Assembly (NCBI GenBank): GCA_016868755.1
Contig: VGFU01000005.1
Span: forward strand, 1 to 64,000
Direction of reading: 5' to 3'
Length of the DNA stretch: 64,000 bases
DNA from: Bacteroidota bacterium
Lineage (GTDB): Bacteria; Bacteroidota; Bacteroidia; Flavobacteriales; Schleiferiaceae
Positions 54,001-60,993 of the stretch are shown piece after piece. The notes beneath the pieces were generated by a model. It had not been told where the DNA came from, did not search any database, and was given only the letters and a program-made list of their open reading frames with translations. The translations under genes were made by a program, and so were the position numbers. The stretch's first letter is position 1, and each line of letters begins with the position of its first letter.

Positions 54001-55604
54001 TTGTGCCTTCAACGGCCGCCGACTGGCGCCGCGACAGCCTGTACCTCGGGGCGCTGGTTGGGCCGACGCGCTTCAAAATTGAAGCGCGCCACGGCGGCGG
54101 AAACCACCTGTACCTCGACCGGTTCCGCCTGAAAACGGCCACCACCGCCGCACCCGTCGCCAACTTTATTTCGCCCGACACGGCCTGTGCTGCGCGAACC
54201 ATTCCATTGTTCGCAACGGGCTCGCCCGCCTCGGGCTCCGCCCTCGGCGCGACCTACGCGTGGAGCTTCCCCGGAGGAACCCCGAGCAGCAGCACCCTCG
54301 CCAACCCCAGCGTGAGCTACGCTACGGCGGGCGTCAAGTCGGTTTCGCTGACGGTAACGACTGCGGGCGGCACCTCAAGTGTCAGCAAGAACATCGTGGT
54401 CACGGCGGCTTCGGTTCCGAGCGTGAGCATAGTGAACCAGTCTGGCAGCATCTGCGCCAACAGCCCCGCGACCTTTGCCGCTACGGCGGTCAACGGTGGC
54501 AGCAGCGTGCGCTACCAATGGACCGTCAACAACCAACCGCGCGGATTTAATACGCCCACGTTTACGACGTCGAACCTGCAAAACGGCGACGTGGTACGCT
54601 GCCAAGTATACAGTAGTGAGCCTTGCGCGAGCCTTCCGATGGTGACCTCCAACGCTATTACGGCAACGGTTTTGGCGCTTCCGGCGGCGAACGCAGGCAC
54701 CTACAGCCCGGCCTGCGTAGGCGACGGACCCATTTCGCTGAGCGGAACCCCCGCGGGCGGCACCTGGAGCGGAACCGGCGTCAGCGGATCAACCTTTGAT
54801 CCCACCGGCCTTGGTCCCGGCAACTACACGGTGACCTACGCCTACACAAACAGCGCCGGATGCACAGGCACGGCCACTGCCGTGATTCAGTTGGCCGCCT
54901 CGCCCAACGTGTTCTTGACGTTTACGACGGACGTAATGTGCATCAGCGATCCTGCAGTGGCTCCGGGCGGCGGATTCCCCGGTGGCGGAACGTATTTGGT
55001 CAACGGCACGCCGACGACCAGCATTGTTCCGTCCCAGCTCGGAACGGGTCAGCACGCCCTCACCTACCGCTACAGCAACGGGCTGTGCGTGGTGGAGCGC
55101 GTAGACAGCTTCCACGTGGTCGCAGCTCCGCCGGTGCCGAGCATCCAAATCCTGAACGGGGATTCGCTGTACTGTCCGCAGGCCGCCCTCAACCCGCTTT
55201 GGAAGGTTCAGTGGCTCGACGCCAACCAATCTCAGATTGCGGGCGCCAACCAGGCAAGCTTTACCGCCTCGGCTCCGGGCACGTTCTTCGTTCGCCTTCG
55301 CGCCGGTACCAGCTGCGCCGCAACGAGCAGCGCCGCGGTGGTACTGAACACGGCAGAGCGCCAACTTGCCGGAATCACCTTGCGCCCGAACCCGACCCGC
55401 GACCGCGTGGAGGTTTCGTGGAATCCGACGGCCGACCAGGCCTGGACGGCCGAGCTGCGCAGCCTTGACGGGGCCCTTATCGGCTCGTACGAAGGTGTGG
55501 ACGCACGCTGGAGCCTTGACCTCAGTGCGCTTCCAAACGGAATCTATGCGCTGCGCCTCACCCAAGGGGACCGCAGCAGCACGGAGCAGGTCGTCAAACT
55601 ATAG
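51072..55604 (+). CDS. Giant secreted BNR/sialidase-repeat and PKD-like protein with T9SS sorting domain
   Basis: 1,510 residues. After the signal peptide (MRLNLFALLTVGTVALFAQ), residues 100-750 hold many BNR/VPS10-like propeller repeats with Asp/Gly boxes (STDGGETW, TTNGGTTW, STNRGATW, STDGGITW). About 750-1150 have a PKD-like domain (TYAWSFPGGTPSSSTLANPSVSYATAGVKSVSLTVTT) and a jelly-roll-like module. Ig-like segments follow, and the C-terminal 75 residues are a T9SS type A sorting domain (LRPNPTRDRVEVSWN, LDLSALPNGIYALRLTQGD). The role is probably surface adhesion or glycan binding; no catalytic site is evident. Monocistronic between an inverted repeat and a terminator. Confidence 0.88.
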   Translation: MRLNLFALLTVGTVALFAQNQPNWLELWNDPSSNVYDVVREFDAAFEGKATEKGKGWKQFKRWEAFMDPRVYPTGQRPQPNALYLGMQQVQSSWGSTSTGASGIGQWTPVGPFDGNPIQGIGRVNTVAFHPTDPNVIFAGAPAGGLWKTTNQGTSWTTNTDLLPNLGVSGIAIDPLFPDTMYIATGDRDADDTYSIGVLKSTDGGETWKTTGLSLLLTNYARLTGMVIHPTQTQYLVVASRNGIYRTTNGGTTWSMVQGGSFQSLTSVAGAPHLLYAGTNANGRVWFSRDFGATWTQITGNGLPTSGPARCEVATTGADTNYVYALFGANNNGLYGVYRSTNRGATWTQMHGSTPNLMDWSTNGGGSGGQAWYDLAIAVSPLNKDVLLVGGVNIWRSNNGGANFSLSAHWYGGGGVSNVHADQHWFTFRPGTNELWVGNDGGVYVSPNGGIANNWQMRSNGLGITQYYKIATTPVNPNWTMAGAQDNGTHLKKTSWARVRGGDGMDCGMDPTNELVMYASIYYGDFEKSNNGGASFNATFNLPPSGNGNWVTPFLVSRHNNNVLYAGFSRVWKSTNAGVSFSATSNSNLLGSDNIDVLAESPSNPNVLYAGINQYLFRSTDGGITWIQHSGGAGSHVITGIAVDPNDPLHIAVSRSGYVGSQKVFESFNGGQSYSNISGSLPNIPANAIAFEPGGNNMIYVGTDLGMFVRDNLLGDWVPFNSGLPNVVVTDIEILSTPRIVRIGTYGRGVWQSPFAGDLLKRPTAALKVQPASTCGLGDTLQLSDASTGLVTAWKWSVIPATGATLIGATTATPKLVIQQAGIYSVQLVASNVYGSDTALGVQTIAVGGFPLPANEGFTTGFGQRWAVENTDRNATWEAFSTASSDGDNASMRMPHFALASTAIGQRDALISPVFALDSGASLTLDVAYRQVSATQVPDTLRIWMKPCSASTWTLLATRVETGTLNWATGPAQASAFVPSTAADWRRDSLYLGALVGPTRFKIEARHGGGNHLYLDRFRLKTATTAAPVANFISPDTACAARTIPLFATGSPASGSALGATYAWSFPGGTPSSSTLANPSVSYATAGVKSVSLTVTTAGGTSSVSKNIVVTAASVPSVSIVNQSGSICANSPATFAATAVNGGSSVRYQWTVNNQPRGFNTPTFTTSNLQNGDVVRCQVYSSEPCASLPMVTSNAITATVLALPAANAGTYSPACVGDGPISLSGTPAGGTWSGTGVSGSTFDPTGLGPGNYTVTYAYTNSAGCTGTATAVIQLAASPNVFLTFTTDVMCISDPAVAPGGGFPGGGTYLVNGTPTTSIVPSQLGTGQHALTYRYSNGLCVVERVDSFHVVAAPPVPSIQILNGDSLYCPQAALNPLWKVQWLDANQSQIAGANQASFTASAPGTFFVRLRAGTSCAATSSAAVVLNTAERQLAGITLRPNPTRDRVEVSWNPTADQAWTAELRSLDGALIGSYEGVDARWSLDLSALPNGIYALRLTQGDRSSTEQVVKL

Positions 55605-55620
55605 GATGGGCGTGAACTCA

Positions 55621-55702
55621 GTAAATTCGGATGTAACCGAATGAAAAACCCCGCCTCGGCGGGGTTTTTTGCTTAAATGTGTTCGGATATAACCGAATTT
55701 AC
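55621..55702. terminator. Terminator nested inside a pair of 16-bp palindromes
   Basis: AAAACCCCGCC pairs with GGCGGGGTTTT and a T-run, a strong terminator serving the T9SS gene and the convergent purQ. On either side is a palindrome, TTCGGATGTAACCGAA (55626-55641) and TTCGGATATAACCGAA (55682-55697), that differ at one base. The outer ends GTAAATTCGG and CCGAATTTAC form a perfect 10-bp inverted repeat. Confidence 0.8.
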
Positions 55703-55707
55703 GTTGT

Positions 55708-56403
55708 TCAAAGCGAAACGGTGAACTGAAGGAGGCTCTCAAACAAGGCCACTCCGTCCGTATTCAATAGGTTGGCGTCAGCGGCGCGCTCGGGGTGGGG
55801 CATCATGCCCATGACGTTACGCACCTCGTTGCAGACTCCGGCGATGTTTTGTACCGAACCGTTGGGGTTGGCCTCGGGGGTGATGGCGCCGTCGGCCTCG
55901 GCGTAGCGGAACATCACCTGGCCATTGCCGTTCAGGACCTTGAGGGTCTCCTCGTCGGCGTGGTAGCGTCCTTCGCCGTGGGCAATGGGGATTTGGTAGA
56001 CTCCGGTGTCTGAAAGACCGGCGGTCATGGGGCTAAGGCCTGATCCGCGCACAAGGTGCACGTTTTTGCAGATGAACTTGCCGGTGTGGTTGCGCAGCAG
56101 GGCGCCCGGAACGAGTCCGGCCTCCGTCAGAATTTGAAAGCCGTTGCACACGCCGAAGACGTATCCGCCGCGGTCCGCGTGCTTGACGACCTCCTCCATG
56201 ATCGGCGAGAAGCGGGCGATGGCCCCAGAGCGCAGGTAGTCGCCGTACGAGAATCCGCCGGGGAGCACCACCATGTCGACGCCCTGGAGGTCGCGGTCCT
56301 TGTGCCAAAGGCTAATGGTTTCGCATCCCAGACCCTCGCGGAGGGTGTGGATCATGTCTTGGTCGCAGTTCGACCCAGGAAAAGTTACAACTCCGAATTT
56401 CAC
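55708..56403 (-). CDS. purQ: Phosphoribosylformylglycinamidine synthase, glutaminase subunit PurQ
   Basis: The amidotransferase subunit of the fourth step of purine synthesis. 231 residues. The triad is visible: Cys in GYVFGVCNGFQILTEAGL, and His and Glu in MGMMPHPERAADA. The N-terminus VKFGVVTFPGSNCDQDMIHTL and VVLPGGFSYGDYLRSGAIAR are typical. The start is GTG 56403, which overlaps the ureohydrolase stop (GTGA). A perfect -7 box stands 4 nt before it, inside the last codons of the upstream gene. purL and purS are not in the window. Confidence 0.95.
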   Translation of the reverse strand: MKFGVVTFPGSNCDQDMIHTLREGLGCETISLWHKDRDLQGVDMVVLPGGFSYGDYLRSGAIARFSPIMEEVVKHADRGGYVFGVCNGFQILTEAGLVPGALLRNHTGKFICKNVHLVRGSGLSPMTAGLSDTGVYQIPIAHGEGRYHADEETLKVLNGNGQVMFRYAEADGAITPEANPNGSVQNIAGVCNEVRNVMGMMPHPERAADANLLNTDGVALFESLLQFTVSL

Positions 56404-57479
56404 GCGGCAAAGGTACAGCGTCCGTTGGCCTTGCCGAGCACGTTGGCGAGCCGGTACAGCAGTCGTGCGGCCACGTTGGCGTCCCAATCTCCCTCGGGTC
56501 CGGGGGCCACCTCATTGAGGTCAAAGCCAAGGAGTTGGCGACCCGAAGCCAGCACCTGCTCGACCAGGTAAAGCACCTGCTCGACCTCGAGTCCGCCCGC
56601 CACGGGCGTGCCGGTGTGCGGACAAAGTTTGGGATCCAACCCGTCGATGTCAAAGCTGAGGTAGACCTGCTGCGGAAGTTCCGCCACAATCAAATCCACC
56701 TGCTGGGCCCAGGTGCGGCCGTGAAACGCGGACTGCTTGAGGTCGCGGTCGTAAAACACTGCGCAGCGGTTGCCCAGCCCGGCGGCCACCGCCACCTCTT
56801 CGGCGCAGTAGTCGCGGATTCCAACCTGAACTATTTTGGCGATGCCTTCGTGCTTCATCGCGTTGTACATAATCGACGCGTGGCTGTAGGTGAAGCCCTC
56901 GTAGGCCACCCGAAAGTCCATGTGGGCATCAATTTGCAGAATTCCCATGCCCGGATGGCGGTCGGCCAATGCCTGAAGGTAGCCGAGCGGTGTACTGTGG
57001 TCTCCGCCCAACAGGGCCACCAGCTGCCCGCGGTCGAGGTAGCGTTCGACGTCGTGACGGACCTTTTCGACCATCCACGCGCAGGCTTCGTTAATCCGGG
57101 CCAGCAACTTTTGGCTGGAGGCCATTCCGGCAGTTCCATCGGCGAGTGCGGCCAGGTAGACCTCGGCCCGCTCGCGGTTGCGCTCAGACTTTTCGGCCAG
57201 CTTGGTCGAGGCCGGAGCCATTGCCAACCCCATCTTCCAGGCGTCGGCCACAAAGGGGTCCCACAGGTCGACCTGCGCGGTCGCCTCCTTGATGGCGGCG
57301 GGGCCTTGGGCCGTGCCCGAGGCGTAGCTCACGGTCACCTCCCAGGGCACCGGAACCACCACGACCTCTGCGTCTTCCACCGCATACGGAAGTCCATAAA
57401 TCTGGTCCCCCGTCGCGAGTCCGTTGGGGTCAAAATCGGCCTGCGAGAGGGCGCGGCGCTTACGGCGTGCTTCGTCCAT
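56400..57479 (-). CDS. Ureohydrolase family enzyme (formimidoylglutamase/agmatinase/arginase-like)
   Basis: A di-manganese hydrolase of 359 residues. The metal ligands are all present: GGDHSTPLGYLQAL, LQIDAHMDFRVAYEGFTYSHASIM and YLSFDIDGLDPKLCPHTGTPVAGGL. The N-terminal 40 residues before the core (YAVEDAEVVVVPVPWEVTVSYASGTAQGPAAIKEAT) and a helical insert at about 105-150 (KLLARINEACAWMVEKV) are common in Bacteroidota formimidoylglutamase-like members. Arginase, agmatinase and formimidoylglutamase cannot be told apart from this. No histidine-degradation genes are nearby. ATG 57479 has a -7 box 4 nt upstream. Confidence 0.88.
   Translation of the reverse strand: MDEARRKRRALSQADFDPNGLATGDQIYGLPYAVEDAEVVVVPVPWEVTVSYASGTAQGPAAIKEATAQVDLWDPFVADAWKMGLAMAPASTKLAEKSERNRERAEVYLAALADGTAGMASSQKLLARINEACAWMVEKVRHDVERYLDRGQLVALLGGDHSTPLGYLQALADRHPGMGILQIDAHMDFRVAYEGFTYSHASIMYNAMKHEGIAKIVQVGIRDYCAEEVAVAAGLGNRCAVFYDRDLKQSAFHGRTWAQQVDLIVAELPQQVYLSFDIDGLDPKLCPHTGTPVAGGLEVEQVLYLVEQVLASGRQLLGFDLNEVAPGPEGDWDANVAARLLYRLANVLGKANGRCTFAA
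56408..56415 (-). promoter_or_regulatory. -7 box for purQ inside the ureohydrolase CDS, 4 nt from GTG
   Basis: TACCTTTG on the minus strand encodes part of the C-terminal CTFAA of the upstream protein. Spacing to the purQ GTG is 4 nt, the same as in front of thyA, the MscS gene and the ureohydrolase. Confidence 0.65.
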
Positions 57480-57483
57480 GAAG

Positions 57484-57491
57484 CAAAGGTA
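57484..57491 (-). promoter_or_regulatory. -7 box for the ureohydrolase gene, 4 nt from ATG
   Basis: TACCTTTG on the minus strand with CTTC before the ATG; a leaderless transcript is predicted. Confidence 0.7.
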
Positions 57492-57632
57492 GTGGGCTTG
57501 CTGCGCTGCGCGCCCAAGTGGTTTCTGGTTTCTCGTTTCTGGTGCTCAAAAGCTTTAGGGACACTTCGGAAGTATGGCTGCTGCGCAGCTAGACACAAGA
57601 AACAAGTAGCAGAAACAAGTTGCGGGTTGCTA
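57492..57632. repeat. Stop-codon-associated intergenic repeat, copy 6
   Basis: The best copy. GTGGTTTCTGGTTTCTCG and TTTCTGGTGC on the left, a central GCTGCTGCGCAGC hairpin, and CACAAGAAACAAGTAGCAG, AAACAAGTTGCGGGTTGC and TAGTTGCTGGCTACC on the right. The arms are imperfect inverse complements. The right end supplies the last codons and TAG stop of the lamin-tail-like gene. Confidence 0.65.
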
Positions 57633-59900
57633 GTTGCTGGCTACCAAATAGCTGCGCCGGACCGAGCGTCCCTCCGACGGGGTGAAGCGGAATTCCCAGA
57701 GCCACGTTCCCCGATGCGGAGGCGCGTCGGGCGCCTCGAATTGGTGTTGGGGCGGAATCGGCCAAGGCGCAGACCATGGCGTGGTCCAACGGCCCTCGGG
57801 GTCGGTCCAGCGGGTTTCGATTAGCCAGGCACGGCCCGGGTCAAGGTTCCAGGCCAGCAAGGGTGGCCACCGGCGCTGAATGAGGTCAAACTGGCCCTCG
57901 GAGGGTTGCGGAACGGGCTGCGGCCAGCGGCCCGGGGTGGCGGAATCGAGGCGCGTCAGGGTCCAATCTTGGGGGTCCGGGCCGCGGCGCTCTAGGGACA
58001 TTCCTTCTCCTTTTCCCGGGGATTCACGAATGCTTGAAGGGAATTGCTGCGGCGAAATCTGGGCCCAATCGATGCGGACGCCGTCGCTCCGGCGGAGGTC
58101 CAAAATGCCTCCGTCGTCGGTAAGCGGAAGGTCGTGGGACGTGGCGCCCGGCCCGCCCGGCACCGCCGGCCGGGCCCAGGCCCCGGGGCGCGGGGCGCCC
58201 CGGGGCCCCGCCGCAGAGTCGCCGGCCGGGTAGCGGCGCAGCACGGCAAGCGGATCCGCCGCCCCAAACACCGCGTGGCCGGGGAGGAGAAACCGGCCGG
58301 CAACCGCGGCGCGGCGCCACGTCACGGAATCTGAAGCCCAAAAGAGCTGGGAGAGGTCCAGTACGCGGGAGCTGGTACTGCGAAGCTCCACAAAACGGCC
58401 TTCGCCCGGTAGGGGATTTAATAGCACCTCGCTGATTTGAAGGTCGCCCGGCTCGGGGTCGACCGGCCAGCCCGCGACCACCCGGGTGCAGTCGCCTGGG
58501 GTCCCGTCGGCGTGTACCCAGCCGGGGAGCAGCGGAAGCAGCAGCTCTTCGCCGGGCGAGCTGGGCCATCGGTCTTCAGGGGAGTGCCCCACCCAGCGCA
58601 GGTCGGTGCGCTCAGCGTGGCGGCGCGTGGCGATCCATATTCCGCCCGAAAAGCCGGAAAGCGCCGCCGAATCAAACGGGTAGTGCGCTGGCGTTTCCAC
58701 GGGCAAGGGGTGGCGCCAGTCGATGTGGAGGACGCTGTCGCCGAGGAGGCCGAGGATTCCGCCCTGGCGAGGGCCCACCGGACTAAACTCGATGCGGCCA
58801 GGGCTTGACCCCAAGGCGTTGCGGGAGGACTGCCAGGCGCGCGGCAGCGCCGCGAGCGTTGGATCGCACTCGAGCGACCATCCGCCCAAGGCTTTGTCGG
58901 CCGGCTGGTGCATGTCGGGCTGGGTGCGGCCCCAGGCCAAAAGCCCTCCGTCGGCGTCAGCCAGAGACCAAAAGGCGGCCGAGGCGCTTAAGGCCAGCGG
59001 TGCGTTCCAAACTTTTAGGGAATCCGGCCAATCTGCGCGAGCGTCGGCCAGCAGCAGCACCTCCCCGGGCTGCAGCACCCGGTCGGGTAGCGTCCAACGA
59101 CCCGTTCCGAGGCTAAAGGTCCAGCCCACGGCGCGTCGGGCGGAGTCCGCGGTAACCAAGAGCTCCACGAAGTCCCCCGGCGCCGACCGCCAGCTCACGC
59201 GAGGGTCGGGATCCACCAATAGTTCGGTGACCGCAACATCGCCGAGGCCGGCGCGGCGGTAGATGGGCGGGCGCTGAAGTTCCGAGGCGCTGAACGACAA
59301 AGGGCCCCAGCCAACGCCACGAGTGCGCGTAGTGGTCACGGTCGCCCCAAAGCGCACTTCGCCCAAGGATGGCGCACTGGAATCGGCATTTCCCCAGGCG
59401 GAACCGCTGTCAATCGCCCCTCCAAGGGTGTCGCGAAGGACCCAAGCGAGGCGTTGGCCAGCCGTGGAATCCCAAGACCACGACCAGTCGATTACCGAGG
59501 AGGCCCGATTGAGCAGGCCCGCGGGGCTCGCGGCCAGCAGCAGCCCGTCGGTGCGCCGCAGCAGCCGCAGCTGGTCGTTGGTCCGCCCGAATTCTAGGCG
59601 GTAGCCGCTCGCCGCCGTGGAGTCCAAGGCCTCCCAAAAGGCAAAATTGACCGAAGAGGGGTTAAAATCGAGGCGAACACGGCCCGCGGCCTGCGCGGGC
59701 CGGGCCCCGAATCCCCGGCGCCAAAGTGCATAGGTTCCGGCGGCGGGAGCGGCCAACCGCAGTTCTGCCCCGCTGCTAAAGGCCGAGGTGTCGCCCCTCC
59801 AGAGCGCTAGGCCGTTCGACCAATGTTCAATCCACGGGCCCCACTGGGCTCCGACGCCTTGGGCCAGCAGCCCGAGGCTTAACGCAATTAACCTCTTCAT
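57630..59900 (-). CDS. Secreted protein with lamin-tail-like domains
   Basis: 756 residues, very GC-rich. The signal peptide is MKRLIALSLGLLAQGVGAQ. An N-terminal lectin-like sandwich (about 20-210) is followed by at least two segments resembling the lamin-tail domain: VAVTELLVDPDPRVSWRSAPGDFVELLVTADS (about 225) and LQISEVLLNPLPGEGRFVELRSTSSRVLDLSQLF (about 490), each with the EL/FVEL pattern. There is no canonical T9SS sorting domain; the C-terminus (FRFTPSEGRSVRRSYLVASN) resembles the FlgD-like fold, but its last residues come from a repeat, so the true end may have been changed. Function unknown. Divergent from asd. Confidence 0.65.
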   Translation of the reverse strand: MKRLIALSLGLLAQGVGAQWGPWIEHWSNGLALWRGDTSAFSSGAELRLAAPAAGTYALWRRGFGARPAQAAGRVRLDFNPSSVNFAFWEALDSTAASGYRLEFGRTNDQLRLLRRTDGLLLAASPAGLLNRASSVIDWSWSWDSTAGQRLAWVLRDTLGGAIDSGSAWGNADSSAPSLGEVRFGATVTTTRTRGVGWGPLSFSASELQRPPIYRRAGLGDVAVTELLVDPDPRVSWRSAPGDFVELLVTADSARRAVGWTFSLGTGRWTLPDRVLQPGEVLLLADARADWPDSLKVWNAPLALSASAAFWSLADADGGLLAWGRTQPDMHQPADKALGGWSLECDPTLAALPRAWQSSRNALGSSPGRIEFSPVGPRQGGILGLLGDSVLHIDWRHPLPVETPAHYPFDSAALSGFSGGIWIATRRHAERTDLRWVGHSPEDRWPSSPGEELLLPLLPGWVHADGTPGDCTRVVAGWPVDPEPGDLQISEVLLNPLPGEGRFVELRSTSSRVLDLSQLFWASDSVTWRRAAVAGRFLLPGHAVFGAADPLAVLRRYPAGDSAAGPRGAPRPGAWARPAVPGGPGATSHDLPLTDDGGILDLRRSDGVRIDWAQISPQQFPSSIRESPGKGEGMSLERRGPDPQDWTLTRLDSATPGRWPQPVPQPSEGQFDLIQRRWPPLLAWNLDPGRAWLIETRWTDPEGRWTTPWSAPWPIPPQHQFEAPDAPPHRGTWLWEFRFTPSEGRSVRRSYLVASN

Positions 59901-59906
59901 CGTCCG

Positions 59907-59914
59907 TACTTTTG
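59907..59914 (+). promoter_or_regulatory. -7 box for asd
   Basis: TACTTTTG, 28 nt before ATG 59943, overlapping the start region of the divergent gene. Confidence 0.58.
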
Positions 59915-59942
59915 CAGCAATACTAAAAACCCCTGCCGCGCT

Positions 59943-60941
59943 ATGCGTTTAGCTCTAGTTGGTGCCACCGGAATGGTTGGCGAAGTCATGCGAAAAGTCC
60001 TTGTGGAACGTGGGTTTCCGGTCACGGAATTTATTCCGGTGGCTTCTGAAAAATCCGCAGGAAGCACCTTAAACTGGAACGGGGCCGACTACGTCGTGCG
60101 CACGCTGGCAGAGGCCATAGCGCTCAAGCCCGACCTGGCCATTTTCTCGGCGGGCGGAAGCACTTCGCTCGAATGGGCCCCAAAGTTTGCCGAAGTCGGC
60201 TGCTTTGTAGTTGACAACAGTTCCGCGTGGCGCATGGAACCGGGTATTCCGCTCGTGGTGCCCGAAATCAATGCCGATGCGCTAAACGCCGACGTCAAGA
60301 TCATCGCGAACCCCAACTGCTCCACGATTCAGCTGGTGATGGCCCTCAAGCCGCTGCACGACGCCCACCCCATCCGCACCGTGCGCGTCAGCACCTACCA
60401 AAGCGTGACCGGGACCGGCAAGGCCGCCGTGGACCAGCTCGCCAACGAGCGCGCCGGCAACTTCGACGGCCCGATGGCCTACGCCTACCCGATTGACAAA
60501 AACTGCATTCCGCACTGCGACGTGTTCCTTGAAAACGGGTACACCAAAGAAGAAATGAAGCTGCACCACGAGACCAAAAAGATCCTTGGCGACGATTCGG
60601 TGGGCGTGAGTGCCACCGCGGTGCGGGTTCCGGTTCAGGGCGGACACTCCGAGTCGGTGCTCGTGACCTTTCGCGACGCGCGCCCCTCGATCGACGAGGT
60701 GCGCAAGCTCTTGGCAGCGATGCCCGGAGTGGTGGTTCAGGACGACACCGCCGCAAAAGACTACCCGATGCCTCGCTTTGCCGAAGGCCGCGACGAGGTC
60801 TTTGTCGGCCGGATTCGCGAAGACGTGGTCTGCGACCGCTCCATCCACCTTTGGATTGTGTCCGACAACCTGCGCAAGGGCGCGGCAACGAATGCCGTTC
60901 AAATTGCCGAACACCTGATTTCGGCCGGATTTTTGCGGTAA
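59943..60941 (+). CDS. asd: Aspartate-semialdehyde dehydrogenase
   Basis: Reduces aspartyl phosphate to the semialdehyde, the branch point to lysine/diaminopimelate, threonine and methionine. 332 residues. The NADP-binding start is LALVGATGMVGEVMRKVLVERGFP, the catalytic cysteine is in IANPNCSTIQLVMALKPLHD, and VSTYQSVTGTGKAAVDQL and RVPVQGGHSESVLV are family motifs. It feeds the methionine pathway that is otherwise clustered at 34-40 kb, but it has its own ordinary promoter and no riboswitch that I can see. Confidence 0.96.
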   Translation: MRLALVGATGMVGEVMRKVLVERGFPVTEFIPVASEKSAGSTLNWNGADYVVRTLAEAIALKPDLAIFSAGGSTSLEWAPKFAEVGCFVVDNSSAWRMEPGIPLVVPEINADALNADVKIIANPNCSTIQLVMALKPLHDAHPIRTVRVSTYQSVTGTGKAAVDQLANERAGNFDGPMAYAYPIDKNCIPHCDVFLENGYTKEEMKLHHETKKILGDDSVGVSATAVRVPVQGGHSESVLVTFRDARPSIDEVRKLLAAMPGVVVQDDTAAKDYPMPRFAEGRDEVFVGRIREDVVCDRSIHLWIVSDNLRKGAATNAVQIAEHLISAGFLR

Positions 60942-60993
60942 GCGCGCCGCAACTTCCGCCCCCCACTAAACCTTTGACCCAAGCCACCGTCTG

